A stretch of DNA of 64,000 nucleotides from Saposhnikovia divaricata (lineage: Eukaryota > Streptophyta > Magnoliopsida > Apiales > Apiaceae), in NCBI GenBank assembly GCA_036435485.1, contig CM071598.1, forward strand, positions 200,735,148 through 200,799,147, given 5' to 3'. A program made the position numbers and the translations under genes. The notes under the pieces are model-generated. The model had not been told where the DNA came from and did no database searches. It was given only the letters and a program-made list of their open reading frames with translations. Below, piece by piece: positions 45,389-56,600 of this stretch. Positions within the stretch are counted from its first letter, which is position 1. Each line of letters starts with the position of its first letter.

Positions 45389-45956
45389 TGTGATATATGC
45401 ACACCCAAAAATTATTATTATACTGTATTTGACTAAATTATTCTCATTAAATCTTATATTACCTATTTTATTCATTCAAATCGCTTCTAGAATTTTTTTT
45501 TTGAATTTTGTTTTATTAGAACCTTAACAAGTATAACTATTATTATTTTTATAAATAGAAATATATAACACATGAAAAACTCAGAAAAATAAAAAAAATT
45601 ATTTCAACTCTCACTTCAAACTATTTAGTCACTATTGGATTTAGTTACACAAGACTAGAATTTAATATTTAAATTATTAATTTTAAATTAATATACCTAA
45701 AAATATATTTACCTTTGATATTGGTTTATATCAATTTATATTTTTTTAGTCCACACCTTATCTTTATAAAACATATTATATGCTAATCATAAATAATGTC
45801 TTGTATTTTTTAATTACTTTTTCAATTAATAGTTAGATCTCACATAATAAATTTTACAAAATTCTAAGGATGTTTAAATTAAAATTAACTTTTGAAATTA
45901 ATATAACTTTTTATTTACTAATTCAAAACATTTGGTTATGGCTGGGTGAGTGAAGG
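45389..45956. other. AT-rich intergenic sequence
   Basis: No gene or structured repeat seen. Confidence 0.45.
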
Positions 45957-45964
45957 AAAAGAGT

Positions 45965-46419
45965 TAGGAATGACAACGGGTCGGATCGGATCGGGTTTGG
46001 CCAAATCCAAATCCAAATCCAAAGTTTTCGGATCAGATCGGGTCTGGATCCGGGTTTGAAAATCAAAATCCAAATCTTCGGGTTTTATCGGGTTTCGGAT
46101 CGGATTCGAGTTTAAATCGGGTTTTTAATTCAAAATTCAAAAATTAAAATAATCACATTAAGCAAAACATAAAAGTATAAATATATTTAAAATTTAAAAT
46201 ATAAAAATATTTTAGTTGCATAAAAAATATAGAATATTATAAATAAAATTTAAAAACTATAAGGAAAATAAAGAATATATATATTTATATAAATATATTA
46301 GAATTTTAATAAAAAAAATAAGATTGTGATTAAATAAAAATAATATCACGTTATTTAAGATATCTCAAATATATAAAATGATATAATAAATAATAATTAA
46401 TATTAAATGTACGTAAATA

Positions 46420-46453
<34 letters not shown>

Positions 46454-46640
46454 GGTTCAAATCGGGTTTGGATCGGGTTTCGGATCGGATTACCTAAGAT
46501 CCAGATCCAGATCCAAACTCTTTCGGGTCCAAAAATAAGATCCAAATCCAGATCCAAATCCAAAAAATCGAGTTCGGGTAGATCCAAATGGATCGGATCG
46601 GGTCGGGTATCCGTCGGGTCGGATTTTTTTGCCATCCCTA
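45965..46640. mobile_element. Non-autonomous hAT element, 676 bp
   Basis: Ends TAGGAATGACAACGGGTCGG and, inverted from the right, TAGGGATGGCAAAAAAATCC. The flanks are a perfect 8-bp duplication AAAAGAGT (45957-45964, 46641-46648). Both arms are rich in GGATCGGGT / ACCCGATCC words, and the interior is AT-rich with a TA microsatellite (46420-46451). The 94-residue frame across the right arm (46351-46635) is a repeat artefact. Confidence 0.88.
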
Positions 46641-46840
46641 AAAAGAGTGAACAAATATATTGAGCAAAAGTGAAGAATAAGGTTATTTTAATCTAAGTGA
46701 AAAGTAGGGTGTGCAAAGGATGTATATATATCAGCACCTCGGATGGTTGACGTGGGTTTACTTGGATTATTTCCAGTGGTAGGCCCTAGCTCTGTATTAT
46801 TTGCAGTGTTTGTTTGAAAGATTCACAGAGCTCATTCCTT

Positions 46841-46848
46841 TATTTAAG
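46841..46848 (+). promoter_or_regulatory. TATA-like box of the GH17 gene
   Basis: TATTTAAG, 58 bp upstream of the start ATG at 46899, in a plausible position. The gene's promoter space is only about 250 bp before the hAT element at 46640. Confidence 0.4.
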
Positions 46849-46898
46849 CTCTTACTTGTTACTGCAATTTTGTATGTGAGACTGAGAACTACAATACA

Positions 46899-47968
46899 AT
46901 GTTTTCATCTCCTTTTTTCTCACTGGTTACTCTAGCATTTCTAACCATGTTGCTAATTGCAAAACTAACTTTAACAGGTATTTCTTCTATCCTCTAGCAC
47001 ACACGTGCACAAGCACATATTTAGTTAGTTTGCTAATAATTTCATCAACTGGAGACATGCAGGTGCAGCAACTGTTGGAGTGGATTATGGAAGGGACGGA
47101 AACAATTTGCCATCACCTAGAGAAGTGGTAGATCTGTACAGGTCACAAGGCATAGGGGCTATGAGAATCTACTGGCCAGACCCAGAAGTTCTGCAAGCGC
47201 TAAAGGGATCAGGCATTGAACTGGTACTAGGTGTGCCAAACACAGATCTTCAGCAACTGGCCTCAGACATCCCCTCCGCCAAGAGATGGGTTCGAACAAA
47301 TGTTCTGAACTACTATCCCGACGTGAATATCAAGTACATATCAGTAGGGAATGAAGTCACTCCTGTGAATCCCCAATCAAGGTATGCAACCTTTGTTGTC
47401 CCTGCCATGACCAACATCTTCAATGCAGTTAAAGATGCAGGCCTATTTCAGAAAGTGAGAGTTTCTACGACTCTTGACACGAGTGTCATCGATGAGAAAA
47501 CATCATGGCCACCATCAGCAGGTAACTTCAGGGGAGATGTGATGTGGTTTATGAATCCAATCATCGGCTTTTTAACTGATACCAACCAACCGATTATGTT
47601 CACTGTCTACCCATACTATGCTTACATCAATAACCCTAATCAAATAAAGTTGCCATACGTATTGTTCACAAAACAATCCCCAGAATTCATGGATAACGGT
47701 CTTGCGTACTATAACCTCTTTGATGCAATGTTGGACGGCATCTACTCTGCTTTAGAAAAAAATAGCGGTCCAGCCATGTTGAATGGAACTGGCTTCTCCT
47801 CCTCCCTAAGGAGAGGGTATAATCTGAGAGCTGTTATAACCGAGAGCGGCTATAGGCAAAAGGGAGGGCCGCCACGTGTACACGGTAGAAGAGCACTTTT
47901 GGCTTCTGAAGATGCTTGCACCTATTATGAGAATCTGGTAAAACATGTCACTTCTGTTGGTACTCCAA
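46899..47968 (+). pseudogene. GH17 beta-1,3-glucanase (glucan endo-1,3-beta-glucosidase), 5' part
   Basis: Exon 1 (46899-46977) encodes a signal peptide, MFSSPFFSLVTLAFLTMLLI. A GT...AG intron follows, and exon 2 starts at 47063 in phase (G|GT). The mature part begins AATVGVDYGRDGNNLPSP, as in GH17 enzymes. YISVGNEVTP near residue 120 holds the acid/base Glu, and AVITESGYR near 285 holds the nucleophile Glu. The frame is clean to GTPKRP, then enters LTR sequence and reads 57 foreign residues to a stop at 48150. GH17 enzymes cut beta-1,3-glucan (callose or fungal walls) in the apoplast. The conserved tail reappears at 63186. Loss of a short junction segment and of the tail probably destroys activity; a secreted chimera of about 385 residues could still be made. 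Confidence 0.92.
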
Positions 47969-48203
47969 AGAGGCCCAACTTCTTACCGGGCTGGACCGAA
48001 AGCCCAATGAGGATAATTGGCTTGGAGAGGCTCCCGACTGGCGAGGGTCCATGTCATTCGGCCCAGTTATGTGCAACGGTCCATTCAGTTGTGTTCCCTG
48101 GGAACGTGGGAACGTGGGACACGTTCTCCATTCGTCCCACTCCCCGATAACTGCCAGAATAGAGAATAAGAAGGTTAACAGAGGTCTGATATCATTCATT
48201 CAA
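47969..48203 (+). repeat. 5' LTR of the Tat element, first part
   Basis: Matches 62791-63025 without a visible difference. The MULE follows at 48204. The LTR resumes at 53463, with the 9-bp TSD copy at 53454-53462 repeating its last bases. Confidence 0.95.
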
Positions 48204-48376
48204 GGCTTAATGGCCTTTTAGCCCTCCAAGTTTGCACCGAAATACCCATCAGCCCTTCTGTTTTCAAAACGTTCCTTCCAACCCTCGAAGTATCCGTAAA
48301 GGTCCAATTAGCCCTCAAACCGGGATAGGAAAAAAAACCGGTATAAATCGGTAGGGCAAAACAGACATTTCACTTT
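48204..48376 (+). repeat. Left TIR of the MULE
   Basis: Inverse of 53281-53453 with no mismatch found. Confidence 0.96.
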
Positions 48377-48493
48377 ATCTTTCCCTCCAAAACAGAGAAT
48401 CACTCCCGCCAGACCTTATAACCCTTGTAGTTCTATATATCTATATATATGTTTGTACAGACTTTTACCAAACAAAAACAAATTGCTAAGAAA

Positions 48494-48929
48494 ATGGAAC
48501 CTACTTGTTGGTGTGGAAGAGCAGCTGTGTTAAGAACCTCATGGACCGATGCAAATCCGGGAAGAAGGTTTTGGGGATGCCTGCGTTTTATGGTACATTC
48601 ATGTTAAATCAAGTATTATTGTACTAATTGTTCTAGCTGCTTGTGACACTTGTTTTTTTTTGCAGGAAGACAGAGCCCATGCTTGTAACTTTCATTTATG
48701 GTTCGACCCCCCTATGTGCCCAAGGGCAAGAGTTATCATCCCAGGGCTGTTGAGAAAAGTTGAGAAGCTAGAAGACGATTTGAAGAAGTTTGAGGCTGCT
48801 GATGAAATCAAAGGGAAGAAGAAAAGGCATATTATGTTGTTTATGATTGTCATATTCATCGTGTGGAGCTTTGTACTGATGAACAAAGAGGTGGAGACAG
48901 TGAGCAGGGGACAATATGAACTACCCTAA
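48494..48929 (+). CDS. GRF-type zinc-finger protein with C-terminal membrane segment (MULE second gene)
   Basis: Exons 48494-48592 and 48666-48929 give 120 residues. The GT donor and TGCAG acceptor join in phase 0. The start ATG at 48494 begins MEPTCWCGRAAVLRTSWTDA, followed by NPGRRFWGC, then in exon 2 ACNFHLWFDPPMC. This is the CxCG...T...NPGR.F..C.....C.FF.W pattern of the GRF zinc finger, which binds single-stranded nucleic acid in other proteins. A coiled-coil-like stretch (LLRKVEKLEDDLKKFEAADE) and a hydrophobic helix (HIMLFMIVIFIVWSFVLM) follow. It lies just inside the left TIR, convergent with the transposase gene. Its role in transposition is unknown; the comparison with maize mudrB is positional only. 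Confidence 0.78.
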
Positions 48930-49249
48930 TTATAGCTTTGTAGTAGAAAAAAGAATTATGATGTATGAAAATGTAATGCAGTTTGGTATTTATAATGAAA
49001 TGTTTTTTCAATCCAATATTATGTAGTATTTTCAATCCAATAAACAGCCTGTTTATGAAATATTAGGGATGTCAAGAGCAAAATCACAAACACAAATCTT
49101 AGTAAATAGCAAATGGTTCACATCCATAACTTAGTAAATAGCCAACATTACAAACACAAAACCAAAAGGTTCAGGGGTTGTCAAAAGCACACAGGTTTAC
49201 AGTCAAAATGAAATTATCCGTAAATGTGCACAAGTTAAAATCCAGGTCT

Positions 49250-52200
49250 TCAAGCCTGTTTCTCTTTGCCCTTCGACTTGGTCTTCAAGTTTGTTTCTGT
49301 CTCCTGTATTGCTTTTGCCAGTGCACTCCTTGTGATCACATTTTTCCCATGAGATAAGAAAGGTGCAGATTTTACCTCTGTTTTGCCAACTATAGTCTTG
49401 TATTGTTTCACTGGTGGTGGCATCTGTTTGCCCAACTTCATGGGGCCTGTGTATGAGTTGAGTTGAGTTTTCTGTTCAGTTGATTGCCCCTCCATTGCTG
49501 CTATCATGGTGTCAGCTTCATCATCAATGCAAACAGGAGTATCTTTTGTGTTCTCGAACTTATTTAGCTTGCAAAGACGAGAAAGCCTCCAACTCCTTCT
49601 CAGTGGCTGAAGCTCACCACTTGGGGTCCCCTTTCTTTTCTTGTTTTTCTCAATTCTTTCCTTCATTTCTTTTTTAATTGCTTTCATTCTCTCATCCTCT
49701 ACTTGGTTGTCTTTCTCTGGCTCCTCAATGATTGTCTTCTCTTTGGCTTTCTCCCGCTGCTTTGACTCCTTAAGTTTTTTAATTTTTTCAGCTGCAACCA
49801 TGATAGGGGAGTCAAGGGTAGTTGTCAAGCCCAGTTTTGCATACCTCAGTTGCCTTATCTTTCTTGCTGCAACTTCAAGAGGAGTTGCCTCCTCACCACT
49901 CTCTCCCATTATTTCCTCTTCTTGCACAATTGGAATATCAGTCTCTGGAATTTGTTCAACAGTCTCTGGCATTTGTTCATCAGTCTGTGGCATTTGTTCA
50001 TCAGTCTGTGGCATTTGTTCATCAGTCTGTGGCATTTGTTGAACAGTCTCTGGCATGTGTTCAACATTCTCTACTTGGCTTGGTTGAGTAATGGGTGGTC
50101 CTTCCTCAGGAAAATCCAAAAGCATTTCATTGTAGTCGGCTTGCATTTCTTCCTCATTATCTGCAGGTGGAACCTCTGTGGATTTTCCTTGATCACTTAC
50201 TAAAGCATGTGGTGGAGGTGATCCATGATCACTTATGTCATCATTAGCATCTTCTACAGGTAGAACTCCATTACAGGTCCTTTTGTTATGGCCTACCTGC
50301 TTGCATCTACCACACCTAGTACATGACATTGGAAACATTAGCTATATAATTTACAATTAATGCAAGTAGGAATTACAAGTATAAAATTTACCTCACAGTT
50401 AACTGTGTCTTCTTGGTCAAGGACTTCACTCCATTCCCTTCTTTTTCAATCACATCTGGGAGCTCATATCTTTTCTTTTTTGGCCTGCCAGGTTGCTTTT
50501 CAATGGTTGGTGGTTTCAAACTCAACCCACTCCTATCCCAAGCATTATGTCCATTCATTGGAAAGATTATCCCAGAGTAGGCCTTCTTGTAATTTGCTAC
50601 ACTATACACCGAATCCACATAATCTTCAACATTGTATCCCATTCTATTCAAACAGCTGACAGCATGGTGACAGGGGATGCCAGTTAGATCCCATCTTTTA
50701 CATCCACATGTTCTGTTACCTATATGAACAGCATACTTGGTTCCATTCACTGTGGTTACCTCAAACTCATCATAGCCTGCATAAGTGGAATAACATCCTC
50801 CACTCCACCTTTTGTATTTGTCAAGCAGCTTGTACACCTTTGGAGTCAATTTTTTATCTTCCCAAGCCACCATTTCATCTCTCTTACACTGCAATCTCCT
50901 CATTAGGTACTCCCTAATCATTTCTAACATGATTAGTATGCCTTGTTCCCTAGCCCATAAAATGCACCTATTGAAGCTCTCACACCAGTTATTCAGTAAC
51001 ATGTCACATTTGGAGTCAGTTTTGAAATGTGCCCTGCTCCAATGCTGAAATGGCACTGCAGTCAGCCATTCCCAAGCACCCTCATTCTCTTCTCTAAGTC
51101 TTTTCATTGCAGTCTCAAATGCCTCTTTGTTTGCTGCCCTTGCACAGCTCCAAAGTTTTTCTTTTAGAGATCTTCCACCATATCTCTGCTTAAAATTGTT
51201 ATGCATATGCCTAACACAGTACCTATGCTCAGCCATGGGGAACATCTCTTCAACTACATTCAATAACCCCTTCTGTCTATCACTAATGAAACTCCAGCCA
51301 TCCCCAACACCTATATCCAGATCTTGACCTACTAAAGCTAGAAACCACCTCCAACTGTCTAATCTTTCTGCTTCAACTACTGCATAAGCTATTGGAAACA
51401 TACAATTATTACCATCTACTCCTATAGCACATAACAACTGACCTTTGAAAGCATTTTTCAAATGGCAGCCATCGAAGCCAAGCATCTTCCTGCAACCAAG
51501 CTTAAACCCATGCTTCAAACCCCCTAAGCATATATACATCCTTCTGAACACACCTACAGCACCTGCACATTTAGATCTGGAGCCTTATTATGTATTCACA
51601 AAGTTTGTATTGAATCTATTGTAGAAAGCACATATGTATACCTGGTTCTATCTCAATCTCAACTGTGGAGTTGGGATTTCGCCTCAATAGCTCTGTTTTA
51701 TAGTCCCATAGCTTGTCATACTGCTCTTCAAGAGTTCCATTAATAATCTTCATGCACTTTCTTCTAGTTTTTCTGAGTATGTGATGTTGAAAATCAATTT
51801 GCAAGTCCTTCAAGACAGTTTTGTGAAATGCAGAGATTGGCCAAGATGGGTTAATTCTGAATTCTGGAAGATATTTTTTAGCTAGGTATCCAGAATTTAT
51901 AAGGGGCAACCCCTTTTGCTCTCTAACACAGCTGTGGTCTGCAAATCAATAAAGAGGAATTAAATATAAACTAAAGTAAAGTAATAAAAATACCAAAAAG
52001 TCCAAGTCTAAGGAATGTACCTGGTCCCACTATCTTTATTTGCATGGTTTTGTTAAAATTTAAAGAAGCAAACACATGCCATTGACATGGGGGTCTGCAC
52101 ACAGCCTTCACCCTGGTTCTGTCACTTTTAGTGAACTTCACCATTCTTCCTTCCAGATAAGAATGCTTCATTACAGCCTCTCTGAATTGACGATGGTCTG

Positions 52201-52951
52201 TAAAAACCATCCCCACTCTCCATTTTGGAATATCTGTGTCTTTGTACACTGGAAAAGCTTTCTTTTTCTTTTCAGCTTGGACAGGATCTTCATCTTCTGC
52301 CAAACTGTCTAGATCATCACTATCACTTTCTTTCTCCATATTTTTTTCTGGACCAAGTCCAAGTTCCTCTCTTAACCTACCCACCCAGTCAACTCCCTCA
52401 TCATCAACATACTTAGAAAAAAGCATGTCATCATCCTCATCTGAGTAATCTGAATCAGCAAAGTCATAATCATCTAGTTCATCACTCCAGTCCCCTACAT
52501 CATTGCTAGCATTTCCCTCATTACATTCTTCATTAATTTTTCTAAACACGTTTACATCTTCGAATGATACCAACTCGTCCTCATTGGAATGTGACACATA
52601 AACATCAATTGTATTTGAATTTTCCATTGCATACCTTTTCATTTCCTCTACATCAGCCTCAGTCAACAATAACATCAAACCTTCATCTAGTCCTACATTA
52701 GGCTTCCTATAATACAGACAAGTCAGTCCCCCATAACCCAAGGCTTTAGTCCATACTCTTAGACTGTCCATGTCTATTTCATCAAGGTCTCCACAGTGAT
52801 ACAAACTCACTTTACCCCCAAAGTATTCAGCTCTTGGAATCAAAACTAACTTCCCACCGTGAAACAAATTAATAGTGAGAACATCTTCACCTTCAAGACA
52901 CAAAACATATTTGTGGTTTATATATAAGCATTTAAAACCACAAACATACAA
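49250..52951 (-). CDS. MURA-type MULE transposase
   Basis: Four exons (52951-52021, 51938-51642, 51562-50392, 50315-49250) join with GT/AG sites and consistent phases into 1154 residues. The order is: an acidic N-terminal region with a plant MULE leader domain (NLFHGGKLVLIPRAEYFGG); the MuDR DNA-binding-type domain (FTDHRQFREAVMKHSYLEGR, then PDHSCVREQKG across exon 1/2); the DDE core (MLGFDGCHLKNAF with the first Asp near 437, SFISDRQKGL with the second near 505); a SWIM zinc finger (CGCKRWDLTGIPCHH near 677); a zinc knuckle CGRCKQVGHNKRTC near 800 across the last junction; and a charged tail with four EQMPQTD-like repeats. It catalyses cut-and-paste transposition in the nucleus. No stop or frameshift was found. 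The last acceptor (50316) was chosen because it restores the knuckle. Confidence 0.9.
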
Positions 52952-53280
52952 TTAGGGTTCATCACACCCACACAAAATTTCAATAAAACACGAACTAACA
53001 AACATGTAAGTACAGAACATTGAACAATACATACACTTTCACTAATACATGCATACACAGAGCATACCCACTTTAAACCAAATCAAAACGAATTCATAAT
53101 CAAAAATATGAGTGATAAGGCTTACTAAACATACCATCAGAGTTCCAACTGCTATCCCCCATGCTTTGATCGCCAATCGGATGGTCGCAATCGCCACTCA
53201 ACACTTCAATCGAATCCTAAGCTGCTGTGTTTAGTTTGGGCAAAGTTTAGGGCTCAAAGCGTATGTAAACGTTTTGGGGG

Positions 53281-53453
53281 AAAGTGAAATGTCTGTTTTG
53301 CCCTACCGATTTATACCGGTTTTTTTTCCTATCCCGGTTTGAGGGCTAATTGGACCTTTACGGATACTTCGAGGGTTGGAAGGAACGTTTTGAAAACAGA
53401 AGGGCTGATGGGTATTTCGGTGCAAACTTGGAGGGCTAAAAGGCCATTAAGCC
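53281..53453 (-). repeat. Right TIR of the MULE
   Basis: Inverse of 48204-48376. It should contain the transposase promoter, since the MURA start at 52951 lies 330 bp inside. Confidence 0.96.
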
Positions 53454-53462
53454 TTCATTCAA

Positions 53463-53621
53463 TCACATACACACAACACAAACACTCTGCGTTTACCTTT
53501 ATTCATAAAAACCAGTTAACTTATTCTCACACCGGAGGTGAATCGGGGGGCCACACCCTCGCATTCTTCTTCAATTGTAGGTCCGACCGAACGGATACAC
53601 CGACGGAAATTGGTTGCAACA
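53463..53621 (+). repeat. 5' LTR of the Tat element, second part
   Basis: Continues the LTR after the MULE and its TSD copy; matches 63026-63184. Ends ...GGTTGCAACA. Confidence 0.95.
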
Positions 53622-53640
53622 TTTGGCGCCGTCTGTGGGA
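53622..53640 (+). other. Primer-binding site of the Tat element
   Basis: TTTGGCGCCGTCTGTGGGA, directly after the LTR end; the usual Tat-type site. Confidence 0.88.
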
Positions 53641-53678
53641 ACACAGAGTTACGTTTGTGTTGGATTATATTGTTAGTA

Positions 53679-56600
53679 ATGGCGAACGAAACCGAGATAC
53701 CAACGGCTGACGATGGCACTATGGCTGTAAACACTCGCACCACTCCTCCCATCACCCCAAGACATTTGATTTTCGACGAAGAGGGGGACATACCGTCTCC
53801 CGAAGAGCAACGGGAAATTCTGATGAAGTGGCGAGAAGAACAAAAAGCCAAGGGGAAACGGAAAGAGATAGAGAAAGAGAAAAGCAGCAGGGAGGCCGAA
53901 CGTCTGGCCAAAAAAAGGGAGGCCGACCGTTTGAGGCTAGAAGCCCTAAAGATCCAAAGGGAGGAGATCGAGTTACAGGAAAAGGTACTCCGCGAGGCTC
54001 TAGAAGCCGAAGACCCGGAGTTGGACGACCGAAGAGACAAAAGACCAAGAACCAGAATTGATGAAGATGAGTCAGGGGACTCTGAATCAAACTCGAGGAG
54101 AACCCGGTCAAAGGTGGTTTATTCTTCCGATTCGGAAGAGGAGGGTCCACATATGGACGATCGCATCCGGAGAATTGAGAAGGCCATGTTTGGAGAGAGA
54201 AAGGTTAGCCACGAGCCAGTGGTGACCGAAGACGTGGAACACTTTCGACCGCCTCCCGGAAGGCAGTTCCCGAAGATGAATGAATTTAACGGAAAAGGTG
54301 ACCCCGAAGATCATTGTGAGAAATATGAATCGCTCATGACTGGGATGGGGCACTGCGATGTGATGCTATGTAAGATGTTCAAGACCTACCTGAAAGGGAA
54401 TGCATCCATGTGGTACAGGTCGCTGAGACCTAGGTCGATAGGCTCGTATGAGCAAGTGAAGAAAAAATTCTTAAGGCACTACTCACATTTGTACCGAAGA
54501 GAGAAGGATACTGAAGCACTGATCCACTGCAGGCAAGGGCCGAACGAAGATTTGGGTGATTACTTAGCAAGGTTCAAAGAAGAAGCTGGCATGGTCACCA
54601 ACTTGGACAAAGTCAAGGCGACTGGATTCCTCGCAGCGGGCCTCGACCCTGTCAAAGGTAAGAAGCTTCGGTCCTCTCTTTATGATATGCCTCCCAAATC
54701 TTTAAATGATATATATGTGAGAGGAGAGGCCATTAGAAGAAAATTGGAATCAATTGGGGGATACAAGGAGAAGAAAAATGATAGGTATGATAGGAGAGAT
54801 GACCGAAGGGATGACAGAAGAGACGACCGAAGGGGTCGAGGAGATATCAAGAGCAGGTTGAATGATACAAGGCCCGACAAAGGGGCCGAACGAAGAAGAG
54901 ATAGAGATAGCACTGTGTTCACACCGTTAAACACACCTATCTCGAAGATTCTCCATGAGATAAAGGGTAAACCTGGGTTTGTCAGACCACCCAAGTTGAA
55001 GACCCCTGAGAACAGAAGAAGCGACAGCAAGTATTGTGACTACCATCGGGACAAAGGTCACAACACCGAGGAGTGCTATCATCTGAAGAAGTTAATCGAA
55101 AGAATGATCAAAGATGGGGAACTGACCCAATTTGTGGGCGACTTGAGGGACAAACTCGAGTCCAAGGAGAAAAGGAAGGAAGCTGAGAGTTCGGAGAAGT
55201 ACAGAGGGGAAGTCAGGACAATTTCCGGAGGAACAGTGCTTGATCGGGACAGTAAGACAGCGAGGAAAAAGTACGCCAGACAAATCTACAACCTGTACCA
55301 ATCAAGTTCAGCTAAGCAACCATTGCCTATCTCCTTCACAGAAGATGACTACGAGGACGTGATATGGCCGCACGAAGACCCACTTGTTATAAACCCAGTA
55401 ATCGGGGAAAACAAGATATGGAGAGTGCTGGTGGACGAAGGGAGCTCAGTCAACATTCTATATCACCGGACATATTGCAAGATGAACTTAGGAGGTGAAC
55501 AGTTGGAGCCATGCCACGAGGCGCCCTTGTATGGTTTCGGCAATCAGCCTGTACCGATAGAAGGGACCATCACTTTGTCTGTCATGATGGGAAAAGCGCC
55601 ATACACTGCGGTGAAGGAGGCAAAGTTCTATGTCGTCCGGGTCGATAGTCCGTACAACGGAATTTTGGGAAGGCCGGCCTTATCTTTGTTCCAGGCCGTG
55701 TCCTCTGTCCCTCATCTGAAGTTGAAGTTCCCAACAGAACATGGAGTTGGAGAAATGAGAGGCGATCAGAAAGCCGCCAGAATAATCATGTTGGAGGATT
55801 TGGAAAAAGACAAAGACATAGAGATGACTGAAGCCGGAAAAAGGAAAAGAAATGAGACCGAAGCTGGGGGCAGCCACCAACTGCTGAACATTGAGTTGGA
55901 AAAGTTTGGGGCCGACTTGTCAAGCCCGATTGCTGAGCCGGCTGCGGAGACCGAAGAGGTAGAATTATACGTGGGTCAGTCGGGAAAGATGATCCAAATT
56001 GGAAAGAACATGGAGCCGAAATTGAAAGAGAAAGTCATCAAGGTCATTAGGGAATTCCACGACGTATTCGCATGGAATCCCGAAGATATGCCAGGTTTGG
56101 ACCCTGCAGTTGCCAAACACTGTTTAAATGTAGATCCCGAAGCCAAGCCCGTAAGACAAAAGAGGAGGAATTTCGCCATGGAAAGGCAGAAAGTAATCCA
56201 AGTTGAAGTCGAAAAATTGCTGGAAGCAAAGTTCATTGAAGAGATAGACTATCCCGATTGGTTGGCAAACGTAGTGGTGGTGAAGAAATCTAATGGCAAG
56301 TGGAGGATGTGTGTCGACTACACTGACCTGAATAAGCATTGCCCGAAAGACCATTATCCCTTGCCAAACATTGACCAACTGATAGATGCTACTTCGGGGC
56401 ATCAAATACTCAGTTTCCTAGATGCATTCTCAGGATATCACCAAATTGCCATGAATGCCGAGGACGTTCCCAAGACAGCATTCATCACACCGAATGGTAC
56501 TTATGCCTACATCAAGATGCCCTTCGGCTTGAAGAATGCCGGGGCAACATTCCAAAAGATGATCAACAAAGTGTTCAAAGCCCAGATCGGCCGGAACATG

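Larger units (their letters stand above)
48204..53453. mobile_element. Autonomous-looking Mutator-like element (MULE), 5250 bp
   Basis: Terminal inverted repeats of 173 bp (48204-48376 and 53281-53453, starting GGCTTAATGGCCTTTTAGCC) appear identical. The flanks are a perfect 9-bp duplication TTCATTCAA (48195-48203, 53454-53462). It encodes a four-exon MURA-type transposase on the minus strand and a two-exon GRF zinc-finger protein on the plus strand, transcribed toward each other. It lies in the 5' LTR of the Tat element and so is younger still. Everything needed for transposition appears present. Confidence 0.96.

Noticed and set aside
46351..46635. 94-residue Asp/Leu-rich minus-strand frame
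   Set aside because: Translation of GGATCTGGATC-type repeats in the arm of the hAT element.
49641..50203. Plus-strand frames with repeated CSSVCGI-type or LWHLFIS-type units
   Set aside because: They are reverse-strand shadows of the EQMPQTD repeats in the MURA C-terminal exon.
53538..53678. Upstream extension of the gag-pol frame to ATG 53538
   Set aside because: It would translate LTR and primer-binding-site sequence. ATG 53679 lies after the PBS and begins a Gag-like protein.
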